NCBI GenBank assembly: GCA_023136785.1
Contig: JAGLQP010000002.1
Location: 1 to 20,221, forward strand
Length of the DNA: 20,221 nt
Direction: 5' to 3'
From: Spirochaetales bacterium
Lineage (GTDB): Bacteria; Spirochaetota; Spirochaetia; SZUA-6; DRHE01
Within the stretch, counting starts at the first letter, position 1. The number at the start of each line of letters is the position of its first letter. Positions 1 through 7,519 of the stretch are shown piece after piece. The notes beneath the pieces were generated by a model that searched no databases, had not been told where the DNA came from, and saw nothing but the letters and a program-made list of their open reading frames with translations. A program made the position numbers and the translations under genes.

Positions 1-400
1 GCTCCTTGTACACGATGGAAAAACCATGAGAAAAATACAGGGCGTCCCCCTTCTTGAGGCAGGGCTTGAGCAGCGGCCATACCAGTTTCTGACCAGCATC
101 GGAAATGAGGTACTGAATGATGGTCGCCTTGGTGGCCGCTTCCTCGATTTCGAAGAGGGTCTTGCCGGGTACCCAGCCGTCGCTGACCGCCTTGTCCCAC
201 TCCTTCTTGAACTTGGACGATTGTCCGATGATCACATTGAAGCCGTTATCGCGCATATTCAGCGACTGAGCCGGGCCCTGCACGCCGTAACCAATTACAG
301 CAATGATCTCATCCTTCAACACCTCCCGGGCCCTCTCCAAAGAAAACTCCTCCCTCATCACTACGTGTTCCTCAACACCGCCGAAATCAATCTTTGCCAT
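1..400 (-). CDS. ilvC: Ketol-acid reductoisomerase, N-terminal part (3' end beyond window)
   Basis: Translating the minus strand from the ATG at 400 gives 133 codons that remain open to the window edge. KARI catalyses NADPH-dependent isomeroreduction of acetolactate or acetohydroxybutyrate in branched-chain amino-acid synthesis, in the cytoplasm. The Rossmann motif GYGVQG lies at residues 37-42, followed by LNMRDNGFNVIIGQ, DGWVPGK and the family block YFSHGF. The start is supported by an AAGGAG Shine-Dalgarno at 409-414 (minus), 8 nt from the ATG. The N-terminus (IDFGGVEE) and the DGWVPGK and LYFSHGF blocks resemble fungal Ilv5-type KARI as I remember it, more than the E. coli long form or the short Bacillus type. 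The phosphate-recognition loop after IIGQ holds two serines, consistent with NADPH use. The gene is divergent from the molybdenum-hydroxylase operon. The C-terminal knotted domain is outside the window. The family call is secure; the subtype is inferred. Confidence 0.95.
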   Translation of the reverse strand, partial: MAKIDFGGVEEHVVMREEFSLERAREVLKDEIIAVIGYGVQGPAQSLNMRDNGFNVIIGQSSKFKKEWDKAVSDGWVPGKTLFEIEEAATKATIIQYLISDAGQKLVWPLLKPCLKKGDALYFSHGFSIVYKE

Positions 401-440
401 TTAATTTTCTCCTTCACCCGCCAACTGAGATTTTATCGGC

Positions 441-449
441 ATTATGTCA
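441..449 (-). promoter_or_regulatory. Putative extended -10 promoter of ilvC
   Basis: On the minus strand the sequence TGACATAAT at 449-441 is a TGn extension followed by a 5/6 match to TATAAT. A poor -35 (TTCAAT, 469-464) lies 17 bp upstream. It would start transcription near 434, giving a leader of about 33 nt before the ilvC ATG. The rest of the 152-bp divergent gap (401-552) shows no strong forward promoter for the molybdenum-hydroxylase genes, only isolated TTGAAT and TTGATT hexamers with no matching -10. Confidence 0.4.
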
Positions 450-552
450 CACATTGAATATTGATTGAAGAGTTATTTTCTTTTCCCTGGGAATCCCGCC
501 ACGACTCCTTGCCATGTTGGGCAGGCAAAAGTAGAATGAAGCCGCACCACCT

Positions 553-2631
553 ATGCAAACTTTCATACATGACATCAGTCCGAAACGGGCTTTGCGGGGG
601 ATCGTCTACCGTTCACCCTTTCGCAAGGGCAAGATCACCGGTCTCAGAGTGCCTGCGCTTCCGAAAGGCTACGCCTGCGTACAGGCCCGCGACATTCCGG
701 GCAAAAGCAATCTTTCCTGCGCCGGCTATTCTCTTCCCATCCTCGGCAAGTCTGAGGTGCATTACCTGGGAGAACCCCTGATTCTATTCTGTGGACCGGA
801 TCCGGAGGTCCTGGCCGAGATCTGTGCTTCGGTTGAACTGAAGCTTAAAGAGGAGAGCCCGGTTGAATACAAGGATCTCTCCGGCCCGTACCGGGAGGGG
901 CAGATCATCAATGTGGCTCACGGTGATGTGGATCTGGCCTTCAGCCTGGCGGATCAGATCGTTGAAGGGGAGTATCGAATAGCCCGCCAAGAGCATTTCT
1001 ATCCCGATACACAGGGAACGGTGGCTGATTGGGACGGAAAGAACCTAAGCCTGTATGCAGCCACGCAGGACCCATTCGGGCTGCGTTCGGCGATCTGTCG
1101 CTGTCTGGATCTCGCTCCCCGGAAGGTCAGGGTCGTTGCCGTGCCCATGGGAAACTCGATGGAAGGTAAGCTTCTATCCTCCTTTCTGGTCGCTGCCCAG
1201 GCCTCCTTGCTCGCCTATACCGCAGCAAAACCGGTCGTACTGATCTATAACCGGGAAGAAGACCTGCTGTTCTCCCCAAAGAGTCCGGAGTTCCTTATCC
1301 GGCAACAGACAGCTCTCGATCGGGAAGGGGGTGCCATGGCGGTGCGGGTTCAGATTTTTATGGACGGTGGCTGTTACCCTCCCAAAGATTGTGAAGCTCT
1401 CCGTCAGTCCGTACATTCCGCCTGGGGTGCCTATCGAGTACCAAACATGGAGGTTACCGGGCGCACCCTGGTGACGGATTTCCCTCCTATCGGCAGTTTT
1501 CGGGCGTCGGGGCGCGCACAGGCGATTTTTGCGGCGGAGTTGCACAGCTCACGCCTCGAGGAGATCGCCCATCTCGATCCGTACACGTGGAAAAAGGAGA
1601 ATCTGGTAGGGACAGGTAGAAAGGAAGGGCCGAACAGAGGACTCAGGCCTATGGCTCTCGCCGTGCTCGAGGAGGTGACGCGAATATCCGATTTTACGCG
1701 AAAATATTCCGCCTACTCCGCCGTCAAGAAGCGCCGCAAAACCATCGACCAGTCCGCCTATCTCCTGAGGGGCATCGGAATGTCCCTTGCCAGCCAGGAT
1801 GCCGAAGGGATTTGGGAGTGCCTGCATAGTATCGAGGAGACCCGCAACACCTGTACGCTGAAGCTCGTTCTCGAGCGGGGAAAGCGAGTTCGGATCTTCA
1901 CCTCCTTCGTCGATTGCGGTATGGGAATCCATGCTCTGTTCATCCACCGAGTAGCATTACTTTTAGATCTTGATCCAAGTAAGATTTCCGTGCAACCGGT
2001 GGATACACAAGAGGTGCCCGACACCGGTCAGACCACCCTGGCAAGGGCAGTGGCCGTCGGCCTTCCTCTGCTCGAACAGTGCTGCCAGAGTCTGCAGAAG
2101 AAGCGGAAGATCGCCACTGCCCCTATCGAGGTACGGCGCAGTGTCTCGTTGGACGAATTACGCGCACCCCGCCGGGGAAAGGACAAGTCGAGGGACGGCG
2201 GTGCAGAATCCGCGTGGGCGGCGACGGTGGTGGAGGTGGAGCTGGATCCAGTCAGTTTCCAGAGTATTTGCCGGAGTGTCTGGCTGGTTGTCGAAGCCGG
2301 AACCATCGCGCACCAAAAAACCACTCTGCAGATCCTGGAAGGGGAGACTCTGCGAGCCCTGGGATCGAGCCAGCTTCAGGAATACCGGGGAACCATCAGC
2401 GACGACCGGAAGCGGTGTTCGAATACCGATTTGATTCCCGGTGCGGAGCAGGTGCCTGAAATCCAGGTACTCCTGCTTGAAACCCAGGAAGGACCGATGA
2501 AAGGTTATGAACAGCTTCCCCATCTTGGTGTACCCCCGGCCTACGCTGCAGCGGTCTCTCAGGCAACGGGACTGTATGTAGATCAGGTTCCGATTACAGC
2601 GGAGGTGATTCAGCAGTGCCTGGAAATGTAA
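553..2631 (+). CDS. Molybdopterin-binding (large) subunit of a xanthine dehydrogenase-family hydroxylase, degenerate active site
   Basis: The 692-residue product follows the aldehyde oxidase/xanthine dehydrogenase large-subunit fold. An a/b hammerhead domain spans about residues 1-110 (RGIVYRSPFRKGKI, GEPLILF), followed by the Mo-cofactor domains (HGDVDLAFSLAD, AATQDPFG, the DGG block, and DTGQTT near the C-terminal third). Such subunits hydroxylate purines or aldehydes with water oxygen and pass electrons to the 2Fe-2S partner encoded next. Signature sites are altered. The GGGFGGKE cofactor loop reads GNSMEGKL (200-207), so the Glu802 equivalent of bovine XDH is Leu207. FRGFGxPQ reads FRASGRAQ (316-323), keeping the Arg but losing Phe914. 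The catalytic KGxGE reads KGYEQ (650-654), with Gln at the Glu1261 position and Glu one residue early. ATG 553 is the first in-frame start after a TAG at 532; its ribosome-binding site is weak. Family membership is clear; substrate and even activity are open. Confidence 0.88.
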   Translation: MQTFIHDISPKRALRGIVYRSPFRKGKITGLRVPALPKGYACVQARDIPGKSNLSCAGYSLPILGKSEVHYLGEPLILFCGPDPEVLAEICASVELKLKEESPVEYKDLSGPYREGQIINVAHGDVDLAFSLADQIVEGEYRIARQEHFYPDTQGTVADWDGKNLSLYAATQDPFGLRSAICRCLDLAPRKVRVVAVPMGNSMEGKLLSSFLVAAQASLLAYTAAKPVVLIYNREEDLLFSPKSPEFLIRQQTALDREGGAMAVRVQIFMDGGCYPPKDCEALRQSVHSAWGAYRVPNMEVTGRTLVTDFPPIGSFRASGRAQAIFAAELHSSRLEEIAHLDPYTWKKENLVGTGRKEGPNRGLRPMALAVLEEVTRISDFTRKYSAYSAVKKRRKTIDQSAYLLRGIGMSLASQDAEGIWECLHSIEETRNTCTLKLVLERGKRVRIFTSFVDCGMGIHALFIHRVALLLDLDPSKISVQPVDTQEVPDTGQTTLARAVAVGLPLLEQCCQSLQKKRKIATAPIEVRRSVSLDELRAPRRGKDKSRDGGAESAWAATVVEVELDPVSFQSICRSVWLVVEAGTIAHQKTTLQILEGETLRALGSSQLQEYRGTISDDRKRCSNTDLIPGAEQVPEIQVLLLETQEGPMKGYEQLPHLGVPPAYAAAVSQATGLYVDQVPITAEVIQQCLEM

Positions 2632-3122
2632 TCAAGCTGCGTTTCACACTGAATGAAAAGCAGGTGCTCCTGCAGTGTCATCCCGGCACCCGGCTGCTCG
2701 ACATTCTCCGCCACGACTTCGGCTTGAAGGGCACCCGGGAGGGATGTAGCCAAGGAGAGTGCGGAGCCTGTCTGGTGCTGATGAACGGACTATCCGTCAA
2801 CTCCTGCCTGATCCCGGCCTTTGCGTTGACTGATTCTGAGATTCTTACCATTGAAGGAATCCTGAGCCTCAAATCTTTCACCGATATCCGCAAGAGTTTT
2901 GCCGATATCCAGACTTACCGCTGCGGGTTCTGCTCCTCCGGAATGCAGGTGGCTCTGGCAGAGCTGTTGTTGACAAACCGCGAGCCCAACGCAGAGGAGA
3001 TACGCCGGGCTCTTTCGGGAAATCTCTGTGCCTGCGGCAGCTACAACGGAGTGGTGGAAGCGGTCCTTCAGAGCAGCAGCAGGAAACGAAGATATGGAAG
3101 AAGGCGGAGTGAAAGAAGTTAG
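2616..3122 (+). CDS. 2x[2Fe-2S] subunit of xanthine dehydrogenase-family hydroxylase
   Basis: This 168-residue protein relays electrons from the Mo site to FAD. The plant-type ferredoxin domain has its four cysteines at 44, 49, 52 and 64 (GCSQGECGAC...NSC). The helical second-cluster domain has cysteines at 103, 106, 138 and 140 (CGFCSSGM and CAC). All eight ligands are present, although the usual CGFCTPG and CRCTGY read CGFCSSG and CACGSY. The GTG start at 2616 lies inside the end of the large-subunit gene (16-nt overlap) and follows a strong GGAGGTG at 2601-2607, so translation is probably coupled. The last 13 residues are very basic (RKRRYGRRRSERS) and overlap the start of the FAD-subunit gene by 29 nt. 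The order Mo, Fe-S, FAD differs from the common coxMSL order (FAD, Fe-S, Mo). Confidence 0.94.
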   Translation: MPGNVIKLRFTLNEKQVLLQCHPGTRLLDILRHDFGLKGTREGCSQGECGACLVLMNGLSVNSCLIPAFALTDSEILTIEGILSLKSFTDIRKSFADIQTYRCGFCSSGMQVALAELLLTNREPNAEEIRRALSGNLCACGSYNGVVEAVLQSSSRKRRYGRRRSERS

Positions 3123-3987
3123 GGTATTTCGCCCCAAGAGCCTCGGCGGAACGCTGCGTCTCTACACCCGGAATCCCGATTCTCTCCTCTATGCCGGCGG
3201 AACGGAGATCCTCCGCCGGGTCCAACGGGGACCCGGGCTTGTGTTCGCTTTTCCACAAAAAGTGATCTACCTGGGAAACGTTCAGGAGCTGAATCGTATC
3301 TCTCGCAGCCAGCGCCACCTCGACATCGGTTCGGCACTGGATCTGTCCAGGATTCTCAAGCTAGGTCGCAACGTTCTGCCTCCGGTTTTGTTTGAGCCCC
3401 TTTCCGGAATTGCTACTCCCGCAGTGCGCAATCTTGCCACCCTGGGGGGAAATATCTGTGTTCGGAGCTGCCGCGGTGACTCCCTGCCGGCGTTGAGCGT
3501 TATCGATGCTCAAGTGGAATTGCGCACCGCCGGCTCAACTCGGTGGACCACTGTCGAGAGCTTTCTCAATCAGAGAGGCCGGCCGCAACTGCGACCGGGA
3601 GAAATCCTGACCAGGATCCGTGTACCCCTGGAGGAGTGGGATTTCGCCCTGTTCCGCAAGGTAGGGGGCAGGCAACGGCTCGGGCGCAGTACCTTGAGCT
3701 TCGCCGGCGTGGCCCGTTTCCCCAAGGGGAGTATCGAGGTTCTACACTTCTGTTTGGGAGGTTTGAAGACCCCGGTTCTCCGTGTGCCTGGTTTGGAATC
3801 CCGCTTGAAGAATGCCTCCATACCCGTGTCGACCAAGTTGATCGATTCCCTGCTTGCCGACTTGGATGCCGCCCTTGGAAATGAGGTGGAGGACTCCCCG
3901 GAAGGGCGCTACAGGAAGGCGACGGCTCTACGCCTGTTTCGCTGGTTCATGGAGAAGGTGAACTCTCGAAGTCTGGAAATGTTATAG
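3094..3987 (+). CDS. FAD-binding (medium) subunit of xanthine dehydrogenase-family hydroxylase
   Basis: The 297-residue protein matches the CoxM/XdhB FAD subunit, which accepts electrons from the iron-sulfur clusters and passes them to NAD+ or another acceptor. FAD-contact motifs are present: AGGTEI near residue 34 (usual AGGTDL), and a TLGGNIC...RGDSLPAL block near residues 114-131 (usual TVGGNIAN...GDTxPAL). A C-terminal CO-dehydrogenase flavoprotein domain follows, including the GEILTRIRVP block. I chose the ATG at 3094. The frame stays open further upstream (ATG 3028), but that would bury 95 nt in the Fe-S gene with no homologous residues; a GTG at 3109 is also possible. The 29-nt overlap with the Fe-S gene indicates translation as one unit. 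No accessory gene (XdhC-like chaperone, MobA) follows; the next gene is dnaE after 115 bp. Confidence 0.92.
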   Translation: MEEGGVKEVRVFRPKSLGGTLRLYTRNPDSLLYAGGTEILRRVQRGPGLVFAFPQKVIYLGNVQELNRISRSQRHLDIGSALDLSRILKLGRNVLPPVLFEPLSGIATPAVRNLATLGGNICVRSCRGDSLPALSVIDAQVELRTAGSTRWTTVESFLNQRGRPQLRPGEILTRIRVPLEEWDFALFRKVGGRQRLGRSTLSFAGVARFPKGSIEVLHFCLGGLKTPVLRVPGLESRLKNASIPVSTKLIDSLLADLDAALGNEVEDSPEGRYRKATALRLFRWFMEKVNSRSLEML

Positions 3988-4025
3988 ACAGGCCTTTAGA
4001 ACTCTTCTCCTTCGCAAGGCAAACA

Positions 4026-4034
4026 TGGTACTAT
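4026..4034 (+). promoter_or_regulatory. Weak candidate promoter upstream of dnaE
   Basis: The 115-bp gap after the FAD-subunit stop holds TGGTACTAT at 4026-4034, a TGn extension plus a 4/6 match to TATAAT, and no good -35 hexamer. No hairpin with a T-run follows the hydroxylase operon here, so read-through into dnaE is also possible. This is a low-confidence assignment. Confidence 0.22.
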
Positions 4035-4102
4035 AGATTTCGGAACCTTGATATAGAGAAGAAAAACGCTTCACAGCCGCAGTGGGAGCCGTAACCCGGA
4101 AC

Positions 4103-7100
4103 ATGTCAGATTTTGTACACCTTCACAACCATTCCGATTTCTCCCTTCTCGACGGTGCTGCGTCCATAGATTGCCTCGTTGCCAAAGCCAACGAGCTGGG
4201 GATGCCCGCTTTGGCGCTGACTGATCACGGAAACATGTTCGGGGCGCTCAAGTTCTATCTCGAATGCCGTAAACAGGATATCAAACCGATTATCGGATCG
4301 GAGTTCTATGTCGCCCCCGAGTCGAGATTCACCAAGACGGGAAGTGAAGGTGGAGCCCGCTACTATCATATGGTGCTGTTGGCCCGGGATGTGGAGGGAT
4401 ATCAAAATCTTCTCCAGCTTTCCACCCGCTCCTACCTGGAGGGTTTTTACTACAAGCCACGGATCGATGACGAGCTTCTCCAACAGCACAAGGGTGGCCT
4501 AATTGCCCTTTCTGGGTGTATGGGAGGGGAGATACCTCGGCTCATTCTGGACGGTCAGATGGATGCGGCTCGGGATAAAGCGTTGTACTACAATGAACTG
4601 CTTGGCAAGGACAGCTTCTATCTCGAGGCTCAGGATCAGGGTATACCGGAACAGAAGACCATTCTTTCCGGACTCTTGGAACTATCCAAGCAGACAGGGA
4701 TCTCCATGGTGGCCAGCAACGACATTCACTACACAGAAAAGGAGGATGCCTACGCCCAGGACATCCTGATCTGTGTCGGGACCGGCAAGAAGGTCAGCGA
4801 GGGTAAGCGCCTGAAATTCGCCTACCCTGAGTTCTACTTCAAGAGCCGGGAAGAGATGGCCCGGGCACTGCCTGAGTTTCCCGAAGCGTTGAAGACGACC
4901 AGAGCCATCGCCGAGATGTGCAATCTCGAAATTCCCCTCCCGGGACCTCTGCTGCCGCACTACGAAGTTCCCCAAGGCTATACCCTGGAGAGCTATTTAT
5001 CCGAACTGGCCCACATTGGCCTCAAGGAAAGGTATGCCAACCCAAGCCAGGAAATCCGAGATCGCCTGGAATATGAGCTTTCCGTCATCAACTCGATGGG
5101 CTACATGGGGTATTTCCTCATCGTCTGGGATTTTATTCATTTTGCGCGGGAAAAAGGTATACCCGTGGGTCCGGGCAGAGGCTCCGGAGCCGGCTCTCTG
5201 GTAGCCTACGCCCTGAAGATCACCGACATTGACCCCCTCAAATATGGGCTGCTGTTCGAGCGCTTTCTCAATCCGGAGAGGATCTCTATGCCGGATTTCG
5301 ATATTGACTTCTGCTACGAGGGACGATCGGCGGTCATCGACTATGTTATAAGTAAATACGGAAGTGACCGGGTCGGGCAGATCATCACCTTTGGAACCTT
5401 GAAAGCCCGTGCGGTCATTCGGGATGTAGCCCGGGTGTTGGATTTTCCCTATGCAGAAGCCGATGTCATCGCCAAGCGGGTACCCATGGGACCGAAGATG
5501 AATCTGCGAACCGCCATGAAGTTGGACCCGGAACTGTCGCAGATGGCCTCGAAGGGCGAGAATTACAAAAATCTTCTCGATGCCAGCCTGAAGCTGGAAG
5601 GCTTGCATCGTCACGCTTCAACCCATGCGGCGGGGATCGTGATCAGCCGAGAGGATTTGACTCACTATGTACCTCTATATCGGGATCCAAAGACTCTGAC
5701 CGTATCTACCCAGTACTCCATGGACTATCTGGAAGACTGCGGCCTGGTTAAGATGGACTTTCTGGGTCTCAAGACCCTCACCATCATCAAGAACACCATC
5801 CAGCTTCTCGAGCGGCGAGGCGTTGATCTGGATATCACTCAAATCCCGGAAAATAATCCTGCGACCTTTCGACTTCTCGGTGACGGCCGCAGTACCTGCA
5901 TCTTTCAGTTTGAGAGTCAGGGGATGCAGGAGATCCTGAGGAAATCCAAGCCCACATCGATCCCCGATTTGATCGCCTTGAACGCCCTGTATCGTCCCGG
6001 TCCGATGGAGTATATTGACCAATTCATCGATGCCAAGACCGGAAAGAAGCAGATCCAATACCCCTTGCCGGATCTGGAACCGATCCTCAAAGAGACCTAC
6101 GGAGTGATCGTTTATCAGGAGCAGGTGATGGAGATCGCCCGTCAGGTCGGGGGGTACTCCTTGGGGGAGGCGGATATCCTTCGCCGCGCTATGGGCAAGA
6201 AGAAGGCGGATGTTATGGCCCGGCAGAAGGTAAAGTTCCTAAAAGGCTCCGTGGCCAAGGGATACTCGAGTGCCCAGGCGGAGAAGATCTTCGAGCTGCT
6301 CGTGCCCTTTGCCGGGTATGGGTTCAACAAGTCCCACGCAGCGGCCTATTCCTTGCTGGCCTATCAGACCGCCTACCTGAAGGCGAACTATCCGGCGGAG
6401 TTCATGGCAGCAAACCTGACCAACGAAATCAACTCCACGGACAAATTGTCCGAATACATATCCGAAGCCCGTGTTATGGGATTGGAGGTTCTGCCGCCGG
6501 ATATCAATCTATCCGAACAGGACTTCACGGTCCGGGATGGAAAGATCGTTTACGGGCTGCGGGGCATAAAAAACGTCGGTAGTGCGGCGGTGGACCGTAT
6601 CATCGAGGAGCGAAGCAGTGGCGGGGAGTTCAAAGACCTTCTGGGATTTTTGAAACGCCTCGACCTGAAGACCGTCAACCGCAAGGTCGTGGAAACACTG
6701 ATCCGCTGCGGTGTCTTCGATAGTTTCAGCGCCACCAGAGCCTGCTTGTTCAACAATCTGGACAGGCTACTAGAGACGGTGAACAGCTACAAGGAAATCC
6801 AGAAATACGGGCAGACCACACTTTTTGACCCCCTGGAGATCGAGGAGGCTCCTCTGACTCTTGACCCGTACGACGAATGGCCCTCCCTCGAAATGCTCAC
6901 CCATGAAAAACAGAATCTGGGTTTCTATTTTTCTGGGCACCCCCTCGACAAATACAGTAAACACATTCAAAACCACGGGAACCTCGATCTCAGCAAATCT
7001 TCCGACGCCTCTACACAGAGAACGTACACAGTGATCGGTATCTTGAAGGAGATACGGGAAATCACCACCAAAACGGGCCGGCTCATGGCCTTTGCACAAC

Positions 7101-7519
7101 TGGAGGATTTTCGCGGTACTATCGAGCTGGTGTTGTTTTCCGATGTGTACGAAAAAACCAGAGAACAGTTGGCGGCGGACAGCGTCGTAGCGGTTCGGGG
7201 GCGAATCGATAAAAGTCGGGGCGACCCCAAGCTGATCGTTGAATCACTGCTTGATCCGGAAGGATTGAAAGAACAGGGCGCTCGGGCGGTCCACGTGCGC
7301 TTCGCCGCTGACGGGGTTAGTGAGGAACAGTTCCTGAGACTTCGGGATTTTATAGTAGGGCGACCGGGGGGCTGCGGGGTGTATTTTCATATTCAGGGAA
7401 ATGACGACAGCGGGGATATCGTGATCAAGGCCTCCCCCCACATTACCCTGTCGGCTGAGGATCAGATACTGGCGGAAGTTCGTGATCGCCCGTTGGTGGA
7501 GGAAGTATGGAAAGAGTAG
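4103..7519 (+). CDS. dnaE: DNA polymerase III alpha subunit
   Basis: This 1138-residue C-family polymerase is the replicative chain-elongating subunit. The PHP domain comes first (residues 1 to about 270) and retains the metal-binding pattern HLHNH (6-10), DH (41-42), Glu67 and His89; E. coli DnaE has lost part of it. The palm carries PVGPGRGSGAG and PDFDIDF with catalytic Asp400 and Asp402, plus Asp552 in VKMDFLGL, at spacing close to E. coli Asp401/403/555. QTTLF at 904-908 fits the internal beta-clamp-binding motif (E. coli QADMF). An OB-fold begins near Tyr975. The length agrees with the DnaE1 class and no intein is present. I chose ATG 4103 because MSDFVHLHNHSDFS matches family N-termini; the frame is open from GTG 4082, but that adds seven unconserved residues. 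The gene ends inside hom, overlapping it by 13 nt. Confidence 0.97.
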   Translation: MSDFVHLHNHSDFSLLDGAASIDCLVAKANELGMPALALTDHGNMFGALKFYLECRKQDIKPIIGSEFYVAPESRFTKTGSEGGARYYHMVLLARDVEGYQNLLQLSTRSYLEGFYYKPRIDDELLQQHKGGLIALSGCMGGEIPRLILDGQMDAARDKALYYNELLGKDSFYLEAQDQGIPEQKTILSGLLELSKQTGISMVASNDIHYTEKEDAYAQDILICVGTGKKVSEGKRLKFAYPEFYFKSREEMARALPEFPEALKTTRAIAEMCNLEIPLPGPLLPHYEVPQGYTLESYLSELAHIGLKERYANPSQEIRDRLEYELSVINSMGYMGYFLIVWDFIHFAREKGIPVGPGRGSGAGSLVAYALKITDIDPLKYGLLFERFLNPERISMPDFDIDFCYEGRSAVIDYVISKYGSDRVGQIITFGTLKARAVIRDVARVLDFPYAEADVIAKRVPMGPKMNLRTAMKLDPELSQMASKGENYKNLLDASLKLEGLHRHASTHAAGIVISREDLTHYVPLYRDPKTLTVSTQYSMDYLEDCGLVKMDFLGLKTLTIIKNTIQLLERRGVDLDITQIPENNPATFRLLGDGRSTCIFQFESQGMQEILRKSKPTSIPDLIALNALYRPGPMEYIDQFIDAKTGKKQIQYPLPDLEPILKETYGVIVYQEQVMEIARQVGGYSLGEADILRRAMGKKKADVMARQKVKFLKGSVAKGYSSAQAEKIFELLVPFAGYGFNKSHAAAYSLLAYQTAYLKANYPAEFMAANLTNEINSTDKLSEYISEARVMGLEVLPPDINLSEQDFTVRDGKIVYGLRGIKNVGSAAVDRIIEERSSGGEFKDLLGFLKRLDLKTVNRKVVETLIRCGVFDSFSATRACLFNNLDRLLETVNSYKEIQKYGQTTLFDPLEIEEAPLTLDPYDEWPSLEMLTHEKQNLGFYFSGHPLDKYSKHIQNHGNLDLSKSSDASTQRTYTVIGILKEIREITTKTGRLMAFAQLEDFRGTIELVLFSDVYEKTREQLAADSVVAVRGRIDKSRGDPKLIVESLLDPEGLKEQGARAVHVRFAADGVSEEQFLRLRDFIVGRPGGCGVYFHIQGNDDSGDIVIKASPHITLSAEDQILAEVRDRPLVEEVWKE

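Noticed and set aside
26..457. 143-codon plus-strand open frame at the window start
   Set aside because: It lies antisense to the clear ilvC reading frame, and its translation has no recognisable domain.
4082..4102. GTG start for dnaE
   Set aside because: It adds seven residues before the conserved MSDFVHLHNH start and has no better ribosome-binding site.
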